From Gammaproteobacteria bacterium (lineage in GTDB: Bacteria > Pseudomonadota > Gammaproteobacteria > DSM-16500), in contig JAJONP010000068.1 of assembly GCA_021323555.1 (NCBI GenBank), positions 1 through 9,190 of the forward strand: a stretch of 9,190 nt of DNA, read 5' to 3'. The position numbers were made by a program, and so were the translations under genes. Positions 1 to 8,021 of the stretch are shown piece by piece (positions within the stretch are counted from its first letter, which is position 1; every line of letters begins with the position of its first letter). The notes below the pieces were generated by a model, which worked only from the letters and a program-made list of their open reading frames with translations, was not told where the DNA came from and did not search any database.

Positions 1-1265
1 CTCTGAAAAAAATGTTTTTGCCTGATCGTTATATTAAAGGCGATTGCCCACGTTGCAATGCCAAAGATCAATACGGCGATAACTGTGAAGTCTGCAGCGC
101 AACCTATACACCTTCGGAATTAAAAAATGCTTACTCTACATTGTCTGGCACAAAACCCATTGAAAAAGAATCAGATCATTATTTCTTTAAACTCAACCAT
201 TACACGTCACTCTTAAAAGATTGGACTCGCCAGGGGCATTTACAAGAGCAAGTGACAAATAAGCTGGATGAATGGTTTAAAGTCGGTTTGCAAGATTGGG
301 ATATTTCTCGTGATTCACCTTATTTTGGTTTTAAAATTCCGGGAGAAAATGATAAATATTTTTATTGTTGGTTAGACGCGCCTGTGGGTTATATCGCCAG
401 TTTTGAAAATTTTTGCCTGACGCATCCGCACTATTCATTTAAAAAATATTGGGATGAAAATAGCAAAGTTGAGCTTTATCATTTTATTGGCAAAGATATT
501 CTTTATTTTCACACGCTTTTCTGGCCAGCTGTGTTAAATGGCGCTGAATACCGCATGCCAACAGCCATATTTTGTCATGGTTTTTTAACCATTAATGGTC
601 TTAAAATGTCTAAGTCTCGTGGTACTTTCATCAAAGCAAAGACGTATCTTTCTCATTTGAATCCTGAATATTTTCGTTATTATCTCGCAAGCAAATTGAA
701 TGATCAGGTTGAAGATTTAGATATTAATTTTGATGATTTTTGTACGCGAGTCAATTCAGATTTGATTGGGAAATTTATTAATATTGGCAGTCGATGCGCT
801 AGTTTTATTCATAAAAATTTTGACGGGAAGCTCGCAAAAAAACTTTCTCACCCTGAATTATTTAATCTATTTTCTAAAGAAGGTGATAGCATTGCAGAAA
901 AATTTGAAAAGCGCGAATTTAATCAAGCCATACGGCAAATCATGACTTTAGCAGATCGGGCTAATCAATACATTGATGAGCATAAGCCGTGGGTCACCAT
1001 AAAAGATCCCGCGCTACAACATACAACGCTTGATACCTGTACGATGGGCATTAATTTATTTCGTGTATTAGCGATTTATTTAAAACCCATATTGCCTGCT
1101 ATTGCGATAAAAATAGAGACTTTTCTAAATATAGCCCCACTCCAATGGGCTGATAAAAATAAGCCTTTACTTCATCATGCTATTCAAGCCTTTCAACCTT
1201 TGGCACTGCGCTTAGATAAACTTCAAATAGATGCTATGAAAAAAACCGCACAAGAAAATGAATAA
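1..1265 (+). CDS. metG: Methionyl-tRNA synthetase, 5'-truncated by window edge
   Basis: Class I aminoacyl-tRNA synthetase that charges tRNA-Met in the cytoplasm. The reading frame is open from base 3 (L-K-K before the Met at 12), and that Met matches an internal Met of E. coli MetG (KGMFLPDRF), so the gene starts upstream of the window. The catalytic HIGH motif is outside. Visible are the zinc knuckle of the connective domain (CPRC and CEVC, residues 12-15 and 25-28 counted from the Met at 12), the YFYCWLDAP and FIGKDI blocks, the KMSKS loop at bases 603-617, and the anticodon-binding helical domain (INLFRVLAIYLKPILP). The protein stops just after this domain. The C-terminal EMAP-II-like tRNA-binding and dimerisation domain of E. 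coli MetG is missing, so this is the short form known in other bacteria rather than a visible frameshift. No terminator is seen after it. Confidence 0.97.
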   Translation, partial: LKKMFLPDRYIKGDCPRCNAKDQYGDNCEVCSATYTPSELKNAYSTLSGTKPIEKESDHYFFKLNHYTSLLKDWTRQGHLQEQVTNKLDEWFKVGLQDWDISRDSPYFGFKIPGENDKYFYCWLDAPVGYIASFENFCLTHPHYSFKKYWDENSKVELYHFIGKDILYFHTLFWPAVLNGAEYRMPTAIFCHGFLTINGLKMSKSRGTFIKAKTYLSHLNPEYFRYYLASKLNDQVEDLDINFDDFCTRVNSDLIGKFINIGSRCASFIHKNFDGKLAKKLSHPELFNLFSKEGDSIAEKFEKREFNQAIRQIMTLADRANQYIDEHKPWVTIKDPALQHTTLDTCTMGINLFRVLAIYLKPILPAIAIKIETFLNIAPLQWADKNKPLLHHAIQAFQPLALRLDKLQIDAMKKTAQENE

Positions 1266-1270
1266 AAAGC

Positions 1271-1297
1271 TTGCAAGACGTATCTACATAGTATACA
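1271..1297 (+). promoter_or_regulatory. Possible mazEF promoter/operator
   Basis: Between the metG stop and mazE there is a TTGCAA (1271-1276) and a TATACA (1292-1297) with a 15-nt spacer, shorter than ideal. The -35 lies in the perfect palindrome CTTGCAAG (1270-1277), and the -10 overlaps the palindrome GTATAC (1291-1296). The segment GTATCTACATA (1280-1290) and the following TTTGAGGAAA resemble the E. coli mazEF leader as I remember it, where the MazE-MazF complex binds its own promoter. Autoregulation is therefore likely but inferred. Confidence 0.4.
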
Positions 1298-1314
1298 CTT
1301 TAAAAGTTAATTTT

Positions 1315-1319
1315 GAGGA
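1315..1319 (+). promoter_or_regulatory. Shine-Dalgarno of mazE
   Basis: GAGGA lies 8 nt before the ATG at 1328. It decides the start: an in-frame TTG at 1313 would overlap this site and has no ribosome binding site of its own. Confidence 0.7.
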
Positions 1320-1327
1320 AAATTGCT

Positions 1328-1594
1328 ATGAAAGTACAAACTACGATTCAAAAATGGGGAAATAGTTTAGCTATCCGCATCACTGGCTCATTGAAAACAA
1401 TTCCTCGTTTTACTGAAAATATGCCTGTTGAAGTAAATGTCGATAAAAAAGGGCTAACTATTCATCCTATTCTCGAAAAAAAGAAATTATTTCTTTTTAG
1501 TGAAGCGCAATTATTAAAAAATTTAACAAGAAAAAATATACATGCCGATGAAATAGCAGATGTGAGGCCCTGGGAATTCAAACATGATGAATAA
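1328..1594 (+). CDS. mazE: MazE-type antitoxin (AbrB-fold)
   Basis: Antitoxin of 88 residues expected to bind and neutralise the downstream MazF and to repress the shared promoter. The N-terminus (KVQTTIQKWGNSLAIRI) is the classic MazE swapped-hairpin AbrB/SpoVT DNA-binding signature (compare VKRWGNSPAVRI in E. coli MazE). The C-terminal part (SEAQLLKNLTRKNIHADE) corresponds to the flexible toxin-binding tail (LAELVNDITPENLHEN). The ATG at 1328 is chosen for its spaced Shine-Dalgarno and family-like N-terminus. The gene overlaps mazF by 11 bp, which suggests translational coupling. Part of its sequence (1486-1523) recurs at 2367-2404 in a relic. Confidence 0.9.
   Translation: MKVQTTIQKWGNSLAIRITGSLKTIPRFTENMPVEVNVDKKGLTIHPILEKKKLFLFSEAQLLKNLTRKNIHADEIADVRPWEFKHDE
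1486..1523 (+). repeat. Direct repeat copy A (inside mazE)
   Basis: These 38 bases match 2367-2404 at 35 positions without gaps, and the codon phase is the same in both copies. The second copy belongs to the antitoxin relic, so the repeat is best read as paralogous gene sequence and not as a mobile repeat. The two copies flank the mazE tail, mazF and the ferredoxin gene. Confidence 0.85.
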
Positions 1595-1946
1595 ATCCTA
1601 TATTCCCGAACGCCTTGATATTGTTTTTCTTGATGTTGAACCTAAAAAAGGAAAAGAAATTGGAAAATATAGACCAGCGTTAGTTTTATCTTCTAAAGAA
1701 TATAATAAAAAAACAGAGTTATTAATTTGCTGCCCGATTAGCACTAGCATCAGAGGCCATTTAACTGAAGTGCCTATTGAGTGTCTCGATCAGCCATCGG
1801 TAATCGCTTCTGGCATCATTCAAACTTTATCCTGGCAAGAAAGAAAGGTGAAATTCATAAAAAAAGTAACTTATAAAATTTATGAAGCAGTTTTATATAG
1901 ATTATTACCTTTCATTGGAGCCGAAGAATTTTTAGCGAATGGCTGA
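1584..1946 (+). CDS. mazF: MazF/PemK-family endoribonuclease toxin
   Basis: Toxin of 120 residues (119 if the second ATG at 1587 is used), similar in length to E. coli MazF (111). MazF proteins are ribosome-independent mRNA interferases that cut single-stranded RNA at short sequences. Recognisable blocks are [45 protein letters not shown] and IQTLSW. Residues matching the E. coli functional positions E24, R29 and T52/T53 are E25, R30 and S53/T54, so it looks active. The usual Asp-Gln of the central strand (ADQVKSIAW) reads SGIIQTLSW here. No strong ribosome binding site is visible near the start, so translation probably couples to mazE. Its end overlaps the ferredoxin gene by 8 bp. Confidence 0.92.
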   Translation: MMNKSYIPERLDIVFLDVEPKKGKEIGKYRPALVLSSKEYNKKTELLICCPISTSIRGHLTEVPIECLDQPSVIASGIIQTLSWQERKVKFIKKVTYKIYEAVLYRLLPFIGAEEFLANG

Positions 1947-2346
1947 AATGAATAGAAAAACTTGTTCAAAACCTCTTCGATTAGCTGTGATTCGTGAAGC
2001 AGAATGTATTGGCTGCATGAAGTGCATCCAAGCCTGTCCTGCAGATGCTATTTTAGGAAGTTTAAACCAGATGCATACGGTTATCGCAGAGGAGTGTATT
2101 GGTTGTGATTTGTGTGTCGCACCTTGTCCTGTTGATTGTATTGATATGATTGATACAGAAATCATTCCTACGTCATCTATTCGGCAAGAACGCGCCGCGC
2201 ATTTTAGAAAACGCTATCAGGCGCGTAAAATCCGTTTGGAACAATCGGCTATCGAAAAAATAGAACAGCCTTTATTATCCGAAAAAAAATCCTATATCCA
2301 AGCGGCATTGAAACGCGCGAGATTGAAGAAAAATATCCCTAGCTGA
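1939..2346 (+). CDS. rnfB: RnfB-like 2[4Fe-4S] ferredoxin, short orphan form
   Basis: 135-residue iron-sulfur protein resembling the ferredoxin part of RnfB/RsxB, the electron-carrying subunit of the Rnf/Rsx membrane redox complex. Two clusters are clear: [12 protein letters not shown] (residues 23-34) and [12 protein letters not shown] (53-64). The surrounding text ([20 protein letters not shown]) matches E. coli RsxB (VAVIDENNCIGC, AMHTVMSD). E. coli RsxB has 192 residues. This form lacks the N-terminal membrane anchor and the first Fe-S domain and has a basic, Lys/Arg-rich C-terminal tail from about residue 85. No other rnf gene is visible nearby, so its redox partner is unknown. The ATG at 1939 overlaps mazF; an in-frame ATG at 1948 is an alternative. 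It is probably co-transcribed with mazEF or metG. Confidence 0.85.
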   Translation: MAEMNRKTCSKPLRLAVIREAECIGCMKCIQACPADAILGSLNQMHTVIAEECIGCDLCVAPCPVDCIDMIDTEIIPTSSIRQERAAHFRKRYQARKIRLEQSAIEKIEQPLLSEKKSYIQAALKRARLKKNIPS

Positions 2347-2366
2347 ATGAAAATAGCGTATATTTT

Positions 2367-2540
2367 ATTATTTATTTTTAATGAAGCACAATTATTAAAA
2401 AATTGTAAGCGTCCACGGGGCTTTTGACTTTAAGCAAAAAGTTCGGGTTTGAGGCAACAGCTCAGTCCCTCTTTAGAAACGGACTTTGCCTATTAAACCG
2501 TGAACAGTTACAAAAAATTTAACTGCTAAGAATACACATG
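2367..2540 (+). pseudogene. Relic of a second mazE-like antitoxin, split by a 107-bp insertion
   Basis: Bases 2367-2404 match mazE 1486-1523 at 35 of 38 positions. Removing the inserted element with one copy of its target duplication (2405-2519) lets the homology continue in the same frame: EAQLLKN joins to LTAKNTH, against EAQLLKNLTRKNIH in MazE. The homology fades after about 2540, and upstream of 2367 there is no MazE N-terminus. The insertion adds 115 bp, which shifts the frame. What can still be read from the ATG at 2347 is a 26-codon peptide ending at 2427. No mazF-like sequence follows. The fragment is antisense to the end of higA. I see no sign that it is functional. Confidence 0.7.
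2405..2511. mobile_element. Miniature IS66-type non-autonomous element, 107 bp
   Basis: The ends are imperfect inverted repeats: GTAAGCGTCCACGG at 2405-2418, and GTAACTGTTCACGG read from the other strand at 2498-2511 (11 of 14 identical). The element is flanked by a perfect 8-bp direct duplication AAAAAATT (2397-2404 and 2512-2519). Termini beginning 5'-GTAA plus 8-bp duplications are the known signature of the IS66 family. There is no coding sequence inside, so movement would need a transposase in trans. It is related to the element at 5709-5768. The empty site can be reconstructed from the mazE paralogue, which supports a genuine insertion. Confidence 0.75.
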
Positions 2541-2830
2541 TTCTTTTGTGTCGTGACAAAAGGTTTAAGGTGTAATTTGCTTTTTTTCTGTTGTGCTTTC
2601 CACAAATCATATCCCGCTTGCATATCAACCCATAGTTTGTCAGAAGTATTAAAAACTATAGATAACCTCACCGCCATTTCTGGACTAATACTTATATGAC
2701 CGTTTAACACTTTTGAGAGTGAAGGACGTGATACTTTGAGCACTTTGGCTGCCTGTGTTACAGACATGCCTAGTGGTTCCAGGCAAAGGCTCTTAATAAG
2801 ATAGCCTGGATGTTTTGGATTATGTATCAT
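2519..2830 (-). CDS. higA: HigA-type antitoxin (Xre-family helix-turn-helix)
   Basis: 103-residue DNA-binding antitoxin of the HigA/VapI group. It neutralises HigB and represses the higBA promoter in known systems. The N-terminus ([13 protein letters not shown]) and the helix-turn-helix (residues about 23-44, [22 protein letters not shown]), followed by [10 protein letters not shown] and a W-x-x-x-Q-x-x-Y-D-L-W block, are family hallmarks. The ATG at 2830 follows the higB stop by 12 bases and has a good Shine-Dalgarno (AAGGGG, 8 nt spacing), so the toxin-first order typical of higBA is present. The last residues (about NMCILSS) and the stop codon lie antisense inside the mazE relic, with the stop touching the insertion duplication, so the tail may be secondarily altered. 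Confidence 0.92.
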   Translation of the reverse strand: MIHNPKHPGYLIKSLCLEPLGMSVTQAAKVLKVSRPSLSKVLNGHISISPEMAVRLSIVFNTSDKLWVDMQAGYDLWKAQQKKSKLHLKPFVTTQKNMCILSS

Positions 2831-2842
2831 AAAATTTACCCC

Positions 2843-3121
2843 TTAATGATAATCTTGATAATCAACCAGTACCGCGTCCTGTCCATCAAATGTGAAAGTT
2901 AACCGCCAATTTCCGCTAATTTTTACAGCATAAAAACCTTTTAAATCCCCACTTAATTTATGAAAACCAATCCCAGGTAAACTCATTTGCTGAGGTGATG
3001 TTGCAAAATCAAGCACTTGTAAAACATCATGCAACTTGTCAGCGTGGTTTGGATTTATTTTGGCTGTGCTACCTGTTTCATAGAACAGCTTTAACCCTTT
3101 ATGATGCCAGCTCTTGATCAT
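2843..3121 (-). CDS. higB: HigB-type toxin, RelE superfamily
   Basis: 92-residue toxin of the HigB group, expected to cut mRNA on the translating ribosome. The sequence follows the family closely (IKSWHHKGLKLFYETGSTAKI, PGIGFHKLSGDLKGFYAVKISGNWRLTF, VDYQDYH). Residues at the positions I remember as catalytic in Proteus HigB are present: H54 and the C-terminal D90-Y91-H92, with R73 also conserved; the Lys at 57 is Ser here. The ATG at 3121 is chosen because families start at MIKS and it gives the usual length. An in-frame TTG at 3148 would add nine unconserved residues. The Shine-Dalgarno is weak. It is the first gene of the higB-higA operon. Confidence 0.92.
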   Translation of the reverse strand: MIKSWHHKGLKLFYETGSTAKINPNHADKLHDVLQVLDFATSPQQMSLPGIGFHKLSGDLKGFYAVKISGNWRLTFTFDGQDAVLVDYQDYH

Positions 3122-3125
3122 TCTT

Positions 3126-3166
3126 AATTGTAGCCCGTAATATAACAAATTACAATTTTATCGCAA
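3126..3166 (-). promoter_or_regulatory. Putative higBA promoter with operator-like inverted repeat
   Basis: On the - strand, TTGCGA (3161-3166) and TATATT (3139-3144) are 16 nt apart, placing transcription start roughly 10 nt before the higB ATG. The inverted repeat AATTGTA (3126-3132) and TACAATT (3151-3157) brackets the -10 element and is a candidate HigA operator. The flanking stretch to 3296 is strongly AT-rich and shows no convincing terminator for recG. Confidence 0.4.
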
Positions 3167-3296
3167 AAAATATCTTTACTCAATGATACAATTTTATAAA
3201 TAATAATTTTAAACGATAGCTCTATTAATATAATTTTTAATAAAAACAACAAATTATTAATTGACTTTCTATCGAATGATTATAAAAAGAAAATTA

Positions 3297-5417
3297 TCAA
3301 ACTTGCCCATATCGCTCGCTGTTTCTTAACCATCGCTTAATTAATGGCGTCACTAATTCTTTATAGTCTTCTAAGAAAATACTCGCGGCTTGTTGTACGG
3401 CGGGGAATAAATCACTGTCTCGCATTAAATCTGCGATACGCATTGAAATATCGCCTGTTTGTTTTGTTCCTAATACTTCGCCAGGGCCTCGTAATTCCAA
3501 ATCGCGTTGTGCGATCTTGAACCCGTCTGTCGTCTCTCGCATAACAGCTAAGCGTGCTTTAGCTAATTGTGAAATGGGTGCCTGATAGAGTAATAAACAA
3601 TGGCTTTCAATAGCACCTCGTCCAACGCGACCGCGTAATTGATGGAGTTGCGCTAGCCCTAAGCGTTCGGCATTTTCAATCACCATTAAGCTGGCTTTGG
3701 GTACATCAACGCCGACTTCAATCACTGTGGTTGCAACCAATAAATGTATTTCGCCTTTTTTAAAAGCCTGCATAATTTGTTCTTTATCCATTGATTTCAT
3801 TCGGCCATGCAATAAAGCAATTTTTAATTCGGGTAAGACTGTTTGCAACATCGTAGCGGTTTCTTCTGCTGTTTGACATTGCAATGTTTCGGATTCTTCA
3901 ATTAACGTACACACCCAATAGGCTTGTCGTCCTGATTTGCATGCTTCGCGTATTCGCATTAACACATCGTCACGTCTATCATTAGAAATGACACGCGTAA
4001 TGACAGGGGTGCGCCCTGGAGGTAATTCATCAATCACAGAGTAATCTAAATCTGCGTAAACGCTCATCGCTAATGTTCTTGGAATAGGTGTAGCTGTCAT
4101 GATTAATTGATGAGGATAAGAGTGATTATAAATACCTTTCTCTCGCAATAACGCACGCTGCTGGACACCAAACCGATGCTGTTCATCTACTATGATTAAG
4201 ACAAGTTTAGAAAATTCTATGCCTTTTTGAAAAATCGCCTGCGTACCAATAACTACCTGTGCTTGACCTGTCGCTATATCGTTTAATACTTCGCAACGTA
4301 ATGCTGTTTTAACACGACCTGCCAGCATCACAACTTTAATTCCTAATGGTTCAAACCATTTTTGAAATGTTTGATGATGCTGTTCCACTAATAATTCCGT
4401 AGGTGCTAATAGCGCTGCCTGACAACCTTGCTCAACAGCTTGTAAAATAGCGAATGCTGCCACGACTGTTTTACCAGAACCTACATCACCTTGTACTAAA
4501 CGTAACATAGGGTTTGCACAACACAAATCCTGACTAATTTCTTCAATTACCTTTTTTTGAGCTGTAGTTAATTGAAAAGATAAGAGTGATAAAAATTTTC
4601 TTATCAGAATACTACTTTTGGGTAATGAAATCGCTTTCTGTATTTGAAATAAATTTTTTAAATTTAGTAAACTTAAACGGTGCGCCAATAATTCTTCAAA
4701 CACTAAACGCTTTTGCGAAATATGTTTGCCTTCTAGTAATAAATCCAATGGGGCATCGGCGGGTGGCCGATGTATAAAACATAAAGCTTCTTTTAATGAG
4801 GGAAAAGTAAATTTTTCTAAAATAGAAATAGGTAAAATATCTTGTAACACGCCGCCTTCAGTAAGTAAGTGTAATGCTTGTGCCGTCAATTTTCTCCACA
4901 TCAACTGACTTAACCCTTCTGTAGTGGGATAAATCGGCGTTAAATTTTTCTCAATGGGAATCGTTATTTCTTCTGATATAAGTCTATACTCGGGGTGAAT
5001 CATTTCTAATCCATACTTCCCCCATCGCACTTCGCCAAAACATCTTAAACGCATGCCCGTTTTTAATGATTTTATTTGTAAATTATTCAGATAAAAAAAT
5101 CGTAAATGTACGCGTCCCGTTTTATCTTCTAGTCGACATAATAATCGTGTACGACCTGCGGTAGGCACAGTCACGGACATCACTTCACCTTCAATAACTG
5201 TCATATCGCCTGGTGATATATCAGAAATAGGATAAATGCGTGTGCGATCTTGATAACGAAACGGTAGATGAAATAATAAGTCTTGTACGTGATGAATTTC
5301 CAAACGCGCGAGATGCTCGGCAACACGCTGCCCAACCCCTTTTAAGTGTTGGCAGGGGAAGGTGCTTAAATCAATGGTGGATTGTTTAAATGTCACGTCA
5401 CCCTCATTGCTATTCAT
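3297..5417 (-). CDS. recG: ATP-dependent DNA helicase RecG
   Basis: 706-residue monomeric superfamily 2 helicase that remodels stalled replication forks, R-loops and Holliday junctions (E. coli RecG has 693). The N-terminal wedge/OB-fold domain spans roughly residues 20-150 (LKGVGQRVAEHLARLEIHH, LPFRYQDRTRIYPI, GKYGLEMIHPEYR). The helicase core shows Walker A GDVGSGKT (310-317), DEQH box (411-414), motif III TATPIPRT (441-448) and motif VI QLRGRVGRG (593-601). The RecG-specific tail is also present (DLELRGPGEVLGTKQTG, ERYGQ at the end). The ATG at 5417 gives a family-like N-terminus with only a few extra residues; the Shine-Dalgarno is weak. No promoter was identified; a long palindrome starts 29 bases upstream. 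All key motifs are intact. Confidence 0.98.
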   Translation of the reverse strand: MNSNEGDVTFKQSTIDLSTFPCQHLKGVGQRVAEHLARLEIHHVQDLLFHLPFRYQDRTRIYPISDISPGDMTVIEGEVMSVTVPTAGRTRLLCRLEDKTGRVHLRFFYLNNLQIKSLKTGMRLRCFGEVRWGKYGLEMIHPEYRLISEEITIPIEKNLTPIYPTTEGLSQLMWRKLTAQALHLLTEGGVLQDILPISILEKFTFPSLKEALCFIHRPPADAPLDLLLEGKHISQKRLVFEELLAHRLSLLNLKNLFQIQKAISLPKSSILIRKFLSLLSFQLTTAQKKVIEEISQDLCCANPMLRLVQGDVGSGKTVVAAFAILQAVEQGCQAALLAPTELLVEQHHQTFQKWFEPLGIKVVMLAGRVKTALRCEVLNDIATGQAQVVIGTQAIFQKGIEFSKLVLIIVDEQHRFGVQQRALLREKGIYNHSYPHQLIMTATPIPRTLAMSVYADLDYSVIDELPPGRTPVITRVISNDRRDDVLMRIREACKSGRQAYWVCTLIEESETLQCQTAEETATMLQTVLPELKIALLHGRMKSMDKEQIMQAFKKGEIHLLVATTVIEVGVDVPKASLMVIENAERLGLAQLHQLRGRVGRGAIESHCLLLYQAPISQLAKARLAVMRETTDGFKIAQRDLELRGPGEVLGTKQTGDISMRIADLMRDSDLFPAVQQAASIFLEDYKELVTPLIKRWLRNSERYGQV

Positions 5418-5445
5418 TTTTTTCTTAACTTAATGGCAGTAATTT

Positions 5446-5551
5446 AGGATGGACTAGACGCGCTTTTTGCATCGTAATCCACCTTATAGCTTTTTGATAA
5501 TGCCATTTTATTGGGTGGATTACGATGCAAAAAGCGCATCTAATCCATCCT
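5446..5551. repeat. Long near-perfect palindrome (38-nt arms, 30-nt spacer)
   Basis: The arms 5446-5483 and 5514-5551 are reverse complements with only two mismatches. Both mismatches become G-U wobbles in a - strand transcript, so an RNA read towards recG could fold into an uninterrupted 38-pair stem. In a + strand transcript they would be A-C mismatches. There is no U-run, so it is not a standard terminator. The core GGTGGATTACG with its complement resembles short palindromic repeats common in many bacterial genomes, as I remember them. No target duplication is visible at its edges and there is no coding potential. It may be a miniature element placed between recG and the tRNA gene. Confidence 0.85.
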
Positions 5552-5580
5552 TGTGTCTTAAAATCATGGTAAAAATACTT

Positions 5581-5609
5581 TTGACAATAGAACTATTTCT
5601 CATTACAGT
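5581..5609 (+). promoter_or_regulatory. Promoter of tRNA-Leu
   Basis: A consensus -35 TTGACA (5581-5586) is followed after exactly 17 nt by TACAGT (5604-5609), four of six matches to the -10 consensus. The predicted transcription start falls about 5 nt before the mature tRNA, a short leader typical for single tRNA genes. Confidence 0.65.
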
Positions 5610-5620
5610 TTCAACCTCAT

Positions 5621-5704
5621 GCCGAGGTGGTGGAACTGGTAGACACGCAAGTTTCAGGTACTTGTGGGGGAAACCCTGTGGAGGTTCGAGTCCTCTCCCC
5701 GGCA
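5621..5704 (+). tRNA. tRNA-Leu, anticodon CAG
   Basis: Class II (long variable arm) tRNA decoding CUG. The anticodon stem CAAGT/ACTTG (5648-5652/5660-5664) closes the loop TTCAGGT with anticodon CAG at 5655-5657. The variable arm is 5665-5679 (GGG-AAA-CCC core). The T arm is GGAGG-TTCGAGT-CCTCT. The acceptor stem GCCGAGG/CCCCGGC has one A-C mismatch at pair 5-68, and the discriminator is A as required for leucine tRNAs. The 3' CCA is not encoded (TTT follows), so it must be added by nucleotidyltransferase. The last four bases belong to the target duplication of the adjacent insertion. Confidence 0.95.
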
Positions 5705-5708
5705 TTTA

Positions 5709-5768
5709 GTAAATGTTCACGAGCTAATTAGGCAAAGTCCGTATTTGGCCAATTTCGTGTATGCTTAC
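5709..5768. mobile_element. Miniature IS66-type element, 60 bp, at tRNA/purA junction
   Basis: The ends GTAAATGTTCACGAG (5709-5723) and GTAAGCATACACGAA (other strand, 5754-5768) are imperfect inverted repeats (10 of 15). They are flanked by a perfect 8-bp duplication GGCATTTA (5701-5708 and 5769-5776). The first 36 bases align with the reverse complement of 2477-2511 at about 30 positions, including an identical 13-mer AGGCAAAGTCCGT. The last 13 match the other end of that element at 11 positions. It is therefore a shorter, probably internally deleted, member of the same family. It has no coding capacity. As + strand RNA the ends could form a weak hairpin with G-U pairs. Confidence 0.75.
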
Positions 5769-5773
5769 GGCAT

Positions 5774-8007
<2,234 letters not shown>

Positions 8008-8021
<14 letters not shown>

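Noticed and set aside
1932..2165. 77-codon open frame on the - strand opposite the ferredoxin gene
   Set aside because: It is antisense to the clear Cys-motif ferredoxin; codon-level evidence favours the + strand gene.
2347..2427. 26-codon frame starting right after the ferredoxin stop
   Set aside because: It reads from unrelated sequence into the antitoxin relic and ends inside the miniature element; no ribosome binding site, so treated as part of the relic.
3122..3148. Upstream TTG start for higB
   Set aside because: It would cover the promoter-like region and add residues not found in HigB proteins.
3167..3296. Possible recG terminator or small gene in the AT-rich gap
   Set aside because: Only a 6-bp inverted repeat (CGATAG/CTATCG, 50 nt apart) was found; no stable GC stem, U-run or coding frame.
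5467..5709. 80-codon open frame (+) running through the palindrome and the tRNA gene
   Set aside because: It overlaps the tRNA-Leu gene and the palindrome, has no Shine-Dalgarno and encodes no recognisable protein.
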